DNA of 64,000 bases, from the NCBI RefSeq assembly GCF_014646515.1, contig NZ_BMNK01000007.1, positions 126,398 through 190,397 of the forward strand. The letters run 5' to 3'. The notes beneath the pieces are model-generated. The model saw only the letters and a list, made by a program, of their open reading frames with translations. It made no database searches and was not told the DNA's origin. The translations under genes and the position numbers were made by a program. This DNA is from Nonomuraea glycinis (GTDB lineage: Bacteria > Actinomycetota > Actinomycetes > Streptosporangiales > Streptosporangiaceae). This document shows positions 8,193-18,296 of this stretch, one piece after another (position 1 is the first letter of the stretch; every line of letters begins with the position of its first letter).

Positions 8193-9061
8193 CGATGTTC
8201 CGTCCGCACCGCGATGCGGGGTCGCTCCGCCTGGCTGATCTCGATGCCGCGTCGCCGCAGCATGTAGGCCAGCGCGTCGGCCAGGGAGGCCTTGGTCACG
8301 ATGTCGCCGAACTCGATGCCGAGAGTGACGATGGTGTGCGCGATCTGCGGGCGGATGCCGGAGATGACGCACTCGGCGCCCATCAACCGGGCCGCGAACA
8401 CGGTCTTCAGCAGGTGCTGTGCCACCTGGGTGTCCACCGCGGGGACTCCGGTGATGTCGATCACCGCGTGCTCGGCGCCGTTGTCGACCAGCGTCTGCAG
8501 CAGCTTCTCCATCACGACCTGGGTCCTGGCGGAGTCCAGCGTGCCGACCAGGGGCACCGCCACGATGCCGTCCCACAGCTTGACGACCGGCGTGGACAGC
8601 TCCAGGAGCTGCTCGGCCTGGTCCAGGATGATCTTCTCGCGGGCGCTGGCGTAGCTCTCGAACGTGAACAGGCCCAGATCGTCGATCAGCCGGGAGAACC
8701 AGGTGAAGCCGAGCAGCGCCTCGGCCGTCCCGTCGCGCTCGACGGTCTCGTAGACGGCCTCCTTGAGACCGAACACCGCCCGGGCGGTGTCGGAGGGCGT
8801 GTGGCCCTGCCGGGCGCGGCTGCGGGACAGCTCGGCGAGCGCTCCCCGGACCTCCGTCAGGTCCTCGCCCTCCTGGAACCCGGAGAGCAGCGCCAGGTAG
8901 ATCTCCCGGAGCTCGTCGGCGGGCGCCTTGGCGATCGCGTGCCATCGAGGCAGGATCAGCTCCTCCTCAGCGCGTAGCAGCTCTTCGATGCGTCGCCTCG
9001 CTGCATCGGCCTGGACAGTCAAGGGTGGCTCCTGGATGAAGGGGACGGTACTGACGGGCAT
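8189..9061 (-). CDS. rsbR: Stressosome sensor protein RsbR family
   Basis: 290 aa. Residues 20-150 form an all-alpha N-terminal sensor domain of the RsbRD type, without haem or flavin motifs I can recognise. Residues about 160-275 are a STAS domain with IDITGVPAVDT. T211 aligns with Bacillus RsbRA T171, and T243 or T246 lies near the second site (T205). It is the first gene of the operon; the 194 bp before it, down from the tetR stop, should hold the promoter, though I cannot name a convincing sigma box. The input signal is unknown. Confidence 0.9.
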   Translation of the reverse strand: MPVSTVPFIQEPPLTVQADAARRRIEELLRAEEELILPRWHAIAKAPADELREIYLALLSGFQEGEDLTEVRGALAELSRSRARQGHTPSDTARAVFGLKEAVYETVERDGTAEALLGFTWFSRLIDDLGLFTFESYASAREKIILDQAEQLLELSTPVVKLWDGIVAVPLVGTLDSARTQVVMEKLLQTLVDNGAEHAVIDITGVPAVDTQVAQHLLKTVFAARLMGAECVISGIRPQIAHTIVTLGIEFGDIVTKASLADALAYMLRRRGIEISQAERPRIAVRTEHR

Positions 9062-9255
9062 GGTATTCGCGCCTGCGCTGAGCCCAGGTGCGGATGTGGC
9101 ATTTCGCCCACTTTATGTCGGAGCGACCACGCCCCATGCACACGCCGACAGCGCACGCTCGTCTGCCGGGCCCTGAAGCCGTCGGTAGAAGGATTCCCCC
9201 GACGCGGCGAATAACTCCCGATACGGACGTCATCTGCGGATTCGCCGCGCACCGC

Positions 9256-9831
9256 TCAGCCGAACGAGCGCCCCATCTCCTCGAAGATCTCGTCGCAGAC
9301 CTCCACCAGCGGGCGGGCCTGCTGCTCCTCGACCCACACGTTCGCGGCGACGCGCAGCGCGCTCAGGCAGGCCGCCGCCATCACCCGTGGCCGGATCGGG
9401 CTGGGGTGCTCGGAGATGGCCTGGGCCAGCTCGCGTTCGAGCGCCGCATGGTTGGCGAGCTGCCTGGCCAGCAGTGCGGGGTGCCGTTTGGCCAGGCGGG
9501 TGCGCGAGGCCCACTCGCCGGGCGGGCCCACGCGCTCGCAGAGGATATGGACGGCGGTGCGCAGCGCCTGCCAGCCGGAAACGGTCGGCGGCTGGGCGCG
9601 GACCTCGGCCACCAGCGTGTGGAAGCGCTGCTCCTCGCCCCACAGGACCGCGTCCTCCTTGCCGGCGAAGTAGTTGGAGAAGGTGCGCCGGGAGATGTTG
9701 GCGGCGTCGGCGATGGCCTCGACCGTGACGGCGTCGAAGCCGTACTCCTCCACCAGGCGCACGGCCGCCTCGTGGACGCTCTGCCGCGTCTCGGCCTTCT
9801 TGCGCTCGCGTAGTCCCAGCGTGCTGTCCAT
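9256..9831 (-). CDS. TetR-family transcriptional repressor
   Basis: 191 aa from the ATG at 9831; the open frame extends further upstream but only through the intergenic control region. Residues 10-60 are a TetR HTH (VTVEAIADAANISRRTFSNYF). The C-terminal ligand domain is of the EmrB/MftR-like kind (SALRVAANVWVEE). It is divergent from an MFS exporter gene with 110 bp between, and an 18-bp near-palindrome lies in that gap. The standard inference is a drug-responsive repressor of the exporter and of itself. Confidence 0.9.
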   Translation of the reverse strand: MDSTLGLRERKKAETRQSVHEAAVRLVEEYGFDAVTVEAIADAANISRRTFSNYFAGKEDAVLWGEEQRFHTLVAEVRAQPPTVSGWQALRTAVHILCERVGPPGEWASRTRLAKRHPALLARQLANHAALERELAQAISEHPSPIRPRVMAAACLSALRVAANVWVEEQQARPLVEVCDEIFEEMGRSFG

Positions 9832-9851
9832 AGTGCGGACAACTCTACCGC

Positions 9852-9869
9852 TTGGGAATATATGCCCAA
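9852..9869. promoter_or_regulatory. Candidate TetR operator
   Basis: TTGGGAATATATGCCCAA is an 18-bp palindrome with one mismatched pair, between the divergent tetR and MFS genes, 20 bp from the tetR start. Size and symmetry fit a TetR-family operator. A looser GGGCATGTAAAGTGTCCC lies at about 9888-9905 and may be a second site. Confidence 0.6.
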
Positions 9870-9941
9870 TGCGCAAAGTTGCCGATCGGGCATGTAAAGT
9901 GTCCCTCTTGTAATGAAACTTTCCTTTATTGGAGGACGCGC

Positions 9942-11513
9942 GTGAGCGCACCCGCCGGCTTGGCCGCCGAGCCGATGACCCACAAGCAGATTCTCAAAGC
10001 GCTCAGCGGCCTGCTCCTCGTCCTGTTCGTCGCGATGATCAGCAGCACCGTCGTCTCCGTGGCGCTGCCGCAGATCATCGGTGCGCTGCACGGCAGTCAG
10101 TCCCAGTACACCTGGGTGGTCACCGCCTCACTGCTGGCCGCCACGGCCGCCACCCCGATCTGGGGCCGGCTCGCCGACCTGTTCAGCAAGAAACTGCTGC
10201 TTCAGATCTCCATCGGGATCTTCATGGTGAGCTCGCTGGCCTGCGGGTTCGCGCAGAACACCGAGCAGCTGATCGCCTTTCGCGCGATCCAGGGGCTCGG
10301 CATGGGCGCCTTGCAGGTGCTCGTGCAGGTGGTGATCGCCGCGATGATCAGCCCGAAGGAGCGCGGCCGCTACAACGGCTACCTCGGTGGCGTCATGGCC
10401 GTGGCCACTGTCGGCGGCCCGCTGCTCGGCGGGCTCATCGCCGACACCTCCTGGCTCGGCTGGCGCTGGTGCTTCTTCGTCGCGGTGCCGTTCACCATGG
10501 CCGCCTTCGTGCTGCTGCACCGGACGCTGAACGTCACGACCGTGCGCCGGACCGACGTGAAGATCGACTACCTGGGCGCGACCATGATCGCCGCCGGTGT
10601 CAGCGTGCTGCTCATCTGGGTCACCTTCGTGGGCAACTCCTTCGACTGGCTCTCCTGGCAGACGGCGGTCATGGCCGGTGGCGGCGTCGTCATCCTGGTG
10701 CTGGCCACCCTGGTCGAGGCGCGGGTTCCCCAGCCGGTCGTGCCGCTGAAGGTGATCAGCCGCCGCACGCCCGCGCTGGCGATCGTGGCCAGCCTCGCGG
10801 TCGGCATGGCGATGTTCGGCGGCGCCGTCTTCCTCGGCCAGTACTTCCAGATCGGCCGCGGCTACACCCCGACCGAGGCGGGCCTGCTCACCATCCCGAT
10901 GATGGCCGGCGTGCTGCTCTCCTCGACGATCAGCGGCCGCATGATCTCCCGCAGCGGCAGGGTCAAGCCGTACATCGTCACCGGCTCACTCGTGCTCACC
11001 GCCGGATTCTTGGTGATGAGCACGATGGACCACGACACGTCGCTGCTCGTCATCGGCGCCGGCATGCTGATGGTCGGCACCGGGGTCGGCATGTCCATGC
11101 AGAACCTCGTCCTGGCCATCCAGAACACCGTTCCGCTGCACGAGCTCGGCGCCGCCAGCGGCGCGGTCACCTTCTTCCGCTCGCTGGGCGGCACCATCGG
11201 CGTCTCCGTCCTCGGCGCGATCCTGGCCAGCCACGTCGCCACCGGCATCGCGCAGGGCCTGACCAAGGCCGGCATCCCGGTCAGCGGCTCCGGCGGGAAC
11301 AGCCTCGACATCCAGGCACTTCCCGCGCCGATCAAGGCGATCGTCCAGGTCGCCTACGGCGACGCCACCGGGCACATCTTCCTCGTCTCGGCCGGCATCG
11401 CCGCGGTGGGCGTCATCGCGGCGCTGCTTCTGCCGCCCATCCAGCTGCGCGACACCCTCGACCTGGAGCCGGCCGCACCGGCCGCCGACGGCGAGCCGGT
11501 GCGCTCGGCCTGA
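9942..11513 (+). CDS. MFS multidrug exporter, DHA2 (EmrB/QacA) family
   Basis: 523 aa from a GTG 6 nt after GGAGG. About 14 hydrophobic segments span residues 20-505, as expected for DHA2 transporters. Motif A-like GRLADLFSKK follows TM2 and the antiporter motif C appears as VATVGGPLLGG in TM5. Such proteins expel drugs, dyes or a native metabolite by proton antiport. Paired with the divergent tetR gene. The substrate cannot be predicted. Confidence 0.9.
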   Translation: MSAPAGLAAEPMTHKQILKALSGLLLVLFVAMISSTVVSVALPQIIGALHGSQSQYTWVVTASLLAATAATPIWGRLADLFSKKLLLQISIGIFMVSSLACGFAQNTEQLIAFRAIQGLGMGALQVLVQVVIAAMISPKERGRYNGYLGGVMAVATVGGPLLGGLIADTSWLGWRWCFFVAVPFTMAAFVLLHRTLNVTTVRRTDVKIDYLGATMIAAGVSVLLIWVTFVGNSFDWLSWQTAVMAGGGVVILVLATLVEARVPQPVVPLKVISRRTPALAIVASLAVGMAMFGGAVFLGQYFQIGRGYTPTEAGLLTIPMMAGVLLSSTISGRMISRSGRVKPYIVTGSLVLTAGFLVMSTMDHDTSLLVIGAGMLMVGTGVGMSMQNLVLAIQNTVPLHELGAASGAVTFFRSLGGTIGVSVLGAILASHVATGIAQGLTKAGIPVSGSGGNSLDIQALPAPIKAIVQVAYGDATGHIFLVSAGIAAVGVIAALLLPPIQLRDTLDLEPAAPAADGEPVRSA

Positions 11514-11521
11514 CAGGCGGC

Positions 11522-13297
11522 TCAGCCGGCCTTCTTCCACTGGGCGATGAGCCGGTCATAGTCGAGCGTCTCCGGCTTGCCCCGCTCGTCGGCGAGCTTG
11601 GGAGCCGGGGCGCCCGGCTGGTCCAGCCAGTACTGGACGTCCCGCTCCGGGTTCAGCTTGGGCGCGCAGGCGCCGCCGTACCCCCGCCGCTCCAGCCGGG
11701 ACAGGATGTCGTCCTGCTGCTTGGCCAGATTGTCCATGGACTGCTGCGGGGTGGTCTCGCCGGTGACGGCGGTGGCCACGTTCTGCCACCACAGCTGCGC
11801 CAGCCTGGGGTAGTCCGGCACGTTCGTCCCGGTCGGCGTCCACTGCTCGCGAGCGGGGCCCCGGTAGAACTCGATCAGCCCGCCGTACTTGTCGGCGTTC
11901 TGCTCGAAGTAGTCGCTCTTGATGTCGGAGTCGCGGATGAACGTCAGGCCGGCGATCGACTTCTTCAGCGACACCGTTTTCGACGTGACGAACTGCGCGT
12001 ACAGCCAGGCCGCGGCCCGCCGCTCCTTCGGCGTGTTCTTCAGCAGCGTCCACGAGCCGGCGTCCTGGTAGCCGAGCTTGTTGCCGTCCTTCCAGTACGC
12101 GCCGTGCGGGCTCGGCGCGATGCGCCACTTGGGCGTGCCGTCGCCGTTGACGACCGGCAGCCCCTGCGCGGTCATATCGGCGGTGAACGAGGTGTACCAG
12201 AAGATCTGCTGGGCGATGTTGCCCTGGGCGGGCACCGGGCCGGACTCGCTGAAGTTCATCCCGGCCGCCTCCTTCGGCGCGAACCTCTTCAGCCAGTCCA
12301 CGTACTTGGTCAGCGCGTACACCGAGGCCGGGCCGTTGGTGTCGCCGCCGCGCGTCACCGACGAGCCGACCGGGCGGCAGTTCTCCACCCTGATGCCCCA
12401 GTCGTCCACCGGCAGGCCGTTGGGCAGGCCCGGGTCGCCGTTGCCCGCCATCGACAGCCACGAGTCGGTGAAGCGCCAGCCCAGCGACGGGTCCTTACGG
12501 CCGTAGTCCATGTGGCCGTAGACCTTCTTGCCGTCCATCGTGCCGTTGCCGTTGACCTTGGTGGTGAAGAAGTCGGCGATGTCCTCGTAGGCCGCCCAGT
12601 TGACCGGCACGCCGAGCTCGTACCCGTAGGCGTCCTTGAACTGCTTCTTGACGTCCGGATCGGTGAACCAGTCGTAGCGGAACCAGTAGAGGTTGGCGAA
12701 CTGCTGGTCGGGCAGCTGGTAGATCTTCTTGTCCGGGCCGGTGGTGAAGCTGATGCCGATGAAGTCGGCCAGGTCCAGTGTGGGCGAGGTGACCGCCTTG
12801 CCCTCCCCGGCGATGTAGTCCGACAGCGGCACCACATAGTCGCCGCGCGCGTGCGTGCCGATGAGGTCGGAGTCGTTGACGTAGGCGTCGTAGATGTTCT
12901 GGTCGCCCTGGATCTGCGTCTGCAGCTTCTCGATCACGTCGCCCTCCTGGATCAGGTCGTGCTTGAGCCTGATCCCGGTGATCTCGGTGAACGCCTTGGC
13001 GAGCTGCTTGGACTCGTACTCGTGCGTGGTGATCGTCTCCGACACCACGTTGATCTCCATGCCCCGGTACGGGGCGGCCGCCTTCATGAACCAGTCCATC
13101 TCGGCCAGCTGCTGCTGTTTGGACAGCGTGCTCGGGGTGAACTCGGTGGACACCCAGCGCTGGGCGGCCGCCTTGGCGTCGGCCTCCCGGAAGTCGCCGC
13201 CGCCACCGCCGCCGCCCTGCGAGCAGGCCGCGGCCAGCAGGACGAGCACCGCCGCGCAGGCCGTACTCCTGTAGGGGATCTTCCTGTCGAACGGCAT
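11522..13297 (-). CDS. Sugar/polyol ABC transporter substrate-binding lipoprotein (GlpV-like)
   Basis: 591 aa, long for a family-1 binding protein. It opens with a lipoprotein signal: basic MPFDRKIPYR, a hydrophobic run, then C25, followed by a glycine-rich linker. The mature part is a periplasmic-binding-protein fold with FTEITGIRLKHD and repeated aromatic patches. It is the last gene of a six-gene importer whose order (two ATPases, two permeases, a small DUF2160 protein, binding protein) equals glpSTPQUV, the glycerol transporter of Rhizobium leguminosarum. Glycerol or a similar polyol is therefore the best guess. No glpD or glpK is adjacent. Confidence 0.82.
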   Translation of the reverse strand: MPFDRKIPYRSTACAAVLVLLAAACSQGGGGGGGDFREADAKAAAQRWVSTEFTPSTLSKQQQLAEMDWFMKAAAPYRGMEINVVSETITTHEYESKQLAKAFTEITGIRLKHDLIQEGDVIEKLQTQIQGDQNIYDAYVNDSDLIGTHARGDYVVPLSDYIAGEGKAVTSPTLDLADFIGISFTTGPDKKIYQLPDQQFANLYWFRYDWFTDPDVKKQFKDAYGYELGVPVNWAAYEDIADFFTTKVNGNGTMDGKKVYGHMDYGRKDPSLGWRFTDSWLSMAGNGDPGLPNGLPVDDWGIRVENCRPVGSSVTRGGDTNGPASVYALTKYVDWLKRFAPKEAAGMNFSESGPVPAQGNIAQQIFWYTSFTADMTAQGLPVVNGDGTPKWRIAPSPHGAYWKDGNKLGYQDAGSWTLLKNTPKERRAAAWLYAQFVTSKTVSLKKSIAGLTFIRDSDIKSDYFEQNADKYGGLIEFYRGPAREQWTPTGTNVPDYPRLAQLWWQNVATAVTGETTPQQSMDNLAKQQDDILSRLERRGYGGACAPKLNPERDVQYWLDQPGAPAPKLADERGKPETLDYDRLIAQWKKAG

Positions 13298-13311
13298 AGC
13301 CGCCTCCTTCG

Positions 13312-13596
13312 TCAGCCCCACAACCCGATCGTCAGCGCCACCAAGAACGCGCAGGCCAGCGCCAGCCACATGGACAGGTCGGTGACCGCGATCCATCCGG
13401 CGAGTACGACGGCCGCGCTGATGAGGCCGATGTACAGCCGGTCCCCCCGATCGGTCTCGATGCGCAGGAACCCCCGCCGCGCCACCGGCGGAGAGATCTT
13501 CGCCCAGACCGCCATCCCGCACAGCAGCAGCCCGAGCCCGATGAAGACGGCCGCCGTGGGCCCGGTCCACACCATCCACTCCAGCCCAGGAAGCAT
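13312..13596 (-). CDS. DUF2160 small membrane protein (GlpU-like)
   Basis: 94 aa. Hydrophobic segments at about 10-30, 50-66 and 72-92 suggest three helices, with a short basic loop ending in ARRGFLRIETDRGDR. DUF2160 proteins sit between the permease and binding-protein genes of GlpSTPQUV-type importers. The role is unknown; an accessory subunit of the membrane complex is plausible. The start lies 3 bp after the permease stop, so translation is coupled. Confidence 0.8.
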   Translation of the reverse strand: MLPGLEWMVWTGPTAAVFIGLGLLLCGMAVWAKISPPVARRGFLRIETDRGDRLYIGLISAAVVLAGWIAVTDLSMWLALACAFLVALTIGLWG

Positions 13597-13598
13597 GG

Positions 13599-14411
13599 CT
13601 AGACCCTCCCCAGGCTGAAGCCCTTGGCGATGTAGTTGCGGACGAACCAGATCACGATCGCGCCGGGGACGATCGTCAGGACCCCGGCCGCCGCCAGCAG
13701 CCCCCAGTCCACGCCCGCCGCGCTGACCGTGCGCGTCATGGTGGCGGCGATGGGCTTGGCGTCGACCGAGGTGATGGTCCGCGCGATGAGCAGCTCGACC
13801 CAGCTGAACATGAAGCAGAAGAACAGCGTGACGCCGATCGCGGAGCGGATCATCGGCAGGAAGATCGTGACGAAGAACCGCGGCAGCGAGTATCCGTCGA
13901 TCGCCGCGGTCTCGTCGATCTCGCGGGGGATGCCCGACATGAACCCTTCGAGGATCCACACCGCCAGCGGCACGTTGAACAGCATGTGCGCGATGGCCAC
14001 CCCCAGATGCGTGTCGAACAGGCCGACCGCCTGATAGATCTGGAAGAACGGCAGCAGGAACACCGCGGGCGGCGCCATCCGGTTCGTCAGCAGCCAGAAG
14101 AACAGGTGCTTGTCCCCGGCGAACCTGAACCGGGAGAAGGCGTAGGCGGCGGGCAGCGCCACCACCAGCGACATGACCGCGTTCATCGACGTGTAGATGA
14201 TCGAGTTCAGGTAGCTCGAGTACCACACCGAGTTCGTGAAGAACGTGACGTAGTTGTCGAAGGTGACCCGCTGCGGGATGAGCGAGAAGCTGCCGAGGAT
14301 GTCCTGGTTGGGGCGGATGGACATGCCGAACATCCACAGCAGCGGCAGCAGCAGCGTGATGCCGTAGAGCCAGAGCACGGTCCGCTTCCAGGGCAACCGC
14401 CTGTCGCCCAT
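13599..14411 (-). CDS. ABC transporter permease (GlpQ-like, MalG type)
   Basis: 270 aa with six predicted membrane helices. The cytoplasmic EAA loop (EIDETAAIDGYS) contacts the ATPase subunits. The length and the SxxxxxxAYAFSRFRF segment fit the BPD_transp_1 MalG branch. It starts 5 bp after the stop of the other permease gene and is followed 2 bp later by the DUF2160 gene. Confidence 0.87.
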   Translation of the reverse strand: MGDRRLPWKRTVLWLYGITLLLPLLWMFGMSIRPNQDILGSFSLIPQRVTFDNYVTFFTNSVWYSSYLNSIIYTSMNAVMSLVVALPAAYAFSRFRFAGDKHLFFWLLTNRMAPPAVFLLPFFQIYQAVGLFDTHLGVAIAHMLFNVPLAVWILEGFMSGIPREIDETAAIDGYSLPRFFVTIFLPMIRSAIGVTLFFCFMFSWVELLIARTITSVDAKPIAATMTRTVSAAGVDWGLLAAAGVLTIVPGAIVIWFVRNYIAKGFSLGRV

Positions 14412-14416
14412 GGCGC

Positions 14417-15405
<989 letters not shown>

Positions 15406-15409
<4 letters not shown>

Positions 15410-16500
15410 GCCCCGGCCCTCCCGTCCAGCGGCTCCAGCGCGCCGCACCGGACCGCGTCCCTGAACAGGAACGCGCGGCCCTCGGCGAAGCGCAGGACCC
15501 GCGTGGCTCCGGCGTCGAACGTGGTCGCGGCGTCGGTCCTGGCGATCACCGGATGCCCGTTCACCTCGGCGTGCACCAGGTTGTAGGCGCCCATCCGGTC
15601 CACGCCCGTCACCCGCGCCACCGGCCCCGACGCGGCGCCGGCGGGGCCGATCCGGACGAACTCCGGCCGTACCCCGACCCGTACCGGACCCGAGGGCAGC
15701 TCGACGGACGCCCGCCCGAGCGTGGCGTCGCCGACCCGCACCACACCGTCCAGCAGCTCGGCCGGGAGCACGTTCATGCCGGGCGAGCCGATGAAGTGGC
15801 CGACGAACTCGTGCGCGGGCGACAGGAACAGCTCGCTCGGCTCGCCCGCCTGTACGATCGCCCCGTCGTTCAGCACCACCACCTCCTCGGCGAAGGTCAG
15901 CGCCTCGGTCTGGTCGTGGGTGACGTAGATGAGCGTGTGCCCGGTGTCGCGGTGGATCTGCTTGAGCTCGCTGCGCAGCGTCCACTTCATGGCCGGGTCG
16001 ACGACGGTGAGCGGCTCGTCCAGCAGCACCGCCGCCACGTCCGCGCGCACCAGGCCGCGGCCCAGGCTGACGAGCTGCTGCCGGCCCGGGTCCAGCCGCC
16101 GCGACCGGCGCCGCAGGTGCTCCTCCAAGCCCAGCAGCCGCGACACCTCGCGCACCCGCCGGTCCACCTCCGCCTTGGGACGGCGGCGGTTGCGCAGCGG
16201 GAACGCCAGATTGTCGTAGACGGACATCTCCTCGTACAGCACCGGAAACTGGAAGACCTGCGCGATGTCGCGCCCCGCGGTCGGCACGCCGGTCACCTCG
16301 CGGTCGCCGAACCAGATCCGCCCCACCGTGGGGGAGAGCAGGCCGGAGATGATGTTGAGCAGCGTGCTCTTCCCGCACCCGCTCGGGCCGAGCAGCGCGT
16401 ACGCCCGGCCGTCACGCCACGTCCACGTCATCGGCCGCAGCGCCCACGTCCGGCCGCCGTCGTAGCTGTGGCCCACGCCCTCCAGCCGGATGTCAGCCAT
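15406..16500 (-). CDS. ABC transporter ATPase (GlpT-like) with degenerate signature motif
   Basis: 364 aa; start moved to the ATG at 16500, dropping a spurious 50-residue extension. Walker A is GPSGCGKST (38-46), the Q-loop Q84, Walker B VLLDEP (E162), and the switch histidine H195 is present in YVTHDQTEA. The ABC signature, normally LSGGQ, is LDPGRQQ at 136-142. Residues about 240-350 are an OB-type regulatory domain like that of MalK/UgpC. It pairs with the next ATPase, which has the complementary defect. Overlaps that gene by 8 bp. Confidence 0.88.
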
Positions 16501-17584
16501 GCAGGTCGGCCCCGGCCGCGGAGGTGGCCGGCAGCCGGCCGCCGACCTCGTCGAAGACGAACAGGTGCGCCGGATCCACGTACGCGGTCGCCGGCTCGCC
16601 GGGGTCGAACAGCCGCGCCCCCTCCAGGTGCGCGACCAGGTGCCGGCCACCGGCCGGCATCAGATGCAGGTACGTCGAACTCCCGGTCACCTCCGCGAGC
16701 CGGATCTCGGCGGGGAACTCCAGCAGGTCCGGCCCGCCACGCTCGATGCTCACCTGGTGCGGGCGGACCGCCAGGACCACGCCCCGGCCGTCCCCGTGCG
16801 CTCCCGGCGCCGGGAAGGAGGCGCCGAGGCAGTCGATCCTGCCCTCGCGGACCACGCCGGGCAGCAGGTTCAGCGGCGGATCGCTGAGCGTCGCCGCGAC
16901 CGCCAGCGTGGGCGGCTCGGCGTACATGTCCGCCACGTCACCGGTGTGCAGCACCCGTCCCTCGCCCAGCACCACCGTGGGCGCCGCGAACGACAGCGCC
17001 TCGTTCGGGTCGGCCGTCGAATACAGCACCACGCCGGGGGCCTCGGCGAACATGCTCTTCAGGTCGGCCCTGAGCTGCTCGCGCAGCTTGAAGTCGAGGT
17101 TGGCCAGCGGCTCGTCCAGCAGCAGCACGTCCACCTGCCGGGCCAGCGCCCGCGCGATGGCGGTGCGCTGCTGCTGGCCTCCCGACAACTCGGCGGGCCT
17201 GCGTTCGAGCAGGTCGCCGATGCCCATGAGCTCGGCCACCTCGCGTACCCGCCGATCCAGGTCACTTCTGGGGAAGGAGGCGTCCAGGCGCAGCGGGGAG
17301 GCGATGTTGTCGTAGACCGTCAGCGAGGGATAGTTGATGAACTGCTGGTAGACGAAGGCGACCGAGCGCTTGCGTACGGAGACGGAGGTGACGTCGCGCC
17401 CGTCGACCAGCACCCGCCCGCGGTCGGGGGGCGACAGCCCCGCGGCGACCCGCATCAAGGTCGTCTTCCCCGCCCCCATCGGGCCGAGAAGCGTCGTCAT
17501 CCCACTCGGTAACTCGAGACGGATGTCGTCGAGCCAGATCTCCCCGCGCTGCCGTACGGAGACGCCATCGATGATCAGCGTCAC
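16493..17584 (-). CDS. ABC transporter ATPase (GlpS-like) lacking the switch histidine
   Basis: 363 aa from a GTG preceded by GGAAGGA at 9 nt; a longer frame to 17647 runs into the promoter. Walker A GPMGAGKTT (34-42), Q80/Q81, canonical LSGGQ at 133-137 and Walker B LLLDEP (E158) are intact. The H-loop reads YSTADPNEA, so the usual His is A191. A MalK-like C-terminal domain follows. It is the first gene of the glycerol-type importer operon, behind a good promoter. With its partner it should form an asymmetric nucleotide-binding dimer. Confidence 0.88.
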   Translation of the reverse strand: MTLIIDGVSVRQRGEIWLDDIRLELPSGMTTLLGPMGAGKTTLMRVAAGLSPPDRGRVLVDGRDVTSVSVRKRSVAFVYQQFINYPSLTVYDNIASPLRLDASFPRSDLDRRVREVAELMGIGDLLERRPAELSGGQQQRTAIARALARQVDVLLLDEPLANLDFKLREQLRADLKSMFAEAPGVVLYSTADPNEALSFAAPTVVLGEGRVLHTGDVADMYAEPPTLAVAATLSDPPLNLLPGVVREGRIDCLGASFPAPGAHGDGRGVVLAVRPHQVSIERGGPDLLEFPAEIRLAEVTGSSTYLHLMPAGGRHLVAHLEGARLFDPGEPATAYVDPAHLFVFDEVGGRLPATSAAGADLHG

Positions 17585-17631
17585 TGTGCCCGGTCCTTCC
17601 CGGAGGCGTGTCGGATACCGCGACGATAGGC

Positions 17632-17677
17632 ACCTTTGCTCATCCATCTAACATGATTCAAATAAGAGTGCAAAGGT
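17632..17677 (-). promoter_or_regulatory. Promoter and candidate operator of the glycerol-type ABC operon
   Basis: On the minus strand, TTGCAC (17668-17673) and TAGATG (17645-17650) are 17 bp apart, a plausible -35/-10 pair about 50 bp before the first ATPase start. A perfect 8-bp inverted repeat, ACCTTTGC (17632-17639) and GCAAAGGT (17670-17677), brackets it, one arm over the -35 and one near the start point. That is a classic repressor arrangement; the regulator is not encoded in view. Confidence 0.5.
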
Positions 17678-17814
17678 CTTGAAGCGCGCCCCTCTGGTGT
17701 GGCGCAGGGGAACAGTAGGGGAACTCTGGGTTAAGGCATGGGCTCAATATTTACTCAGAGTGACTAAAGGATTACGCTGGGTATCCAACGTTGACACTCG
17801 ATCCTGGAGGTCTC

Positions 17815-18021
17815 ATGCACCGCACGCGCCGCCTCGCCGTGGCCACGCTGGTGGCCGGTGGGCTGCTCATGGCCGTCGCCCCCGCCGCCCACGCCGTCGT
17901 CGACCCCATCACGGTGATCGGCTGCCTGACCAGTAGCGCCGCTGACGTGGGCTCGATGGTCGACCCGTCCGCGCCCGGTCTGCCCGCCGAGATCCCCGGC
18001 ACCACCTGCCTGGCGCCCTGA
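17815..18021 (+). CDS. Small secreted protein, unknown function
   Basis: 68 aa, ATG 4 nt after CTGGAGG. A clear signal peptide (HRTRR, a hydrophobic stretch, cleavage after AHA near residue 27) leaves a mature peptide of about 41 residues with two cysteines (IGCLT and TTCLA), which could form a disulfide. I do not recognise the family. It is the first of a run of small secreted proteins on this strand and is divergent from the ABC operon. Confidence 0.72.
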   Translation: MHRTRRLAVATLVAGGLLMAVAPAAHAVVDPITVIGCLTSSAADVGSMVDPSAPGLPAEIPGTTCLAP

Positions 18022-18149
18022 CCTGCCGGCCTGCCGGCCGGCCGAGGGGTGGCGCGGCGCGGCGCGGTCGGTCGCCGTCGCGCCGCCCCGGGCCTCAGGC
18101 TCCCCTGGATCCTGACGGGGGCATCCGAACAGCAACCGAAGGAGTCGCA

Positions 18150-18296
18150 TTGAGCATCCGAGCCCTTGCCGCCATCGCCGCCGCGGCCACGGTCGCCGTG
18201 GGCACGCTACCGCCCGTGCTGGCCGAGCTGACCGGGGAGAAGGCGATATTCGGCATGGATACCGTCATCCAGCATGTGAACGTGTTCACCTCGTAG
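18150..18296 (+). CDS. Very small secreted peptide, unknown function
   Basis: 48 aa from a TTG at 18150, with AAGGAG 5 nt before it. Residues 1-25 form a signal peptide (SIRALAAIAAAATVAVG, then PVLAE). The mature part, about 23 residues, ends QHVNVFTS. Its stop is immediately followed, with no gap, by the ATG of the UPF0114 gene, so the two are probably co-translated. The Shine-Dalgarno, signal peptide and exact abutment support a real gene. Confidence 0.6.
   Translation: MSIRALAAIAAAATVAVGTLPPVLAELTGEKAIFGMDTVIQHVNVFTS

Noticed and set aside
9929..13618. A 1229-codon plus-strand frame across the MFS gene and the binding-protein gene
   Set aside because: It reads the MFS gene out of frame and the binding-protein gene antisense. 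Composition is Arg/Ala/Gly-rich with no domain.
17679..17936. An 85-codon frame overlapping the small secreted protein gene
   Set aside because: No ribosome-binding site, it crosses the promoter region, and the overlapping frame has a clear signal peptide and Shine-Dalgarno.
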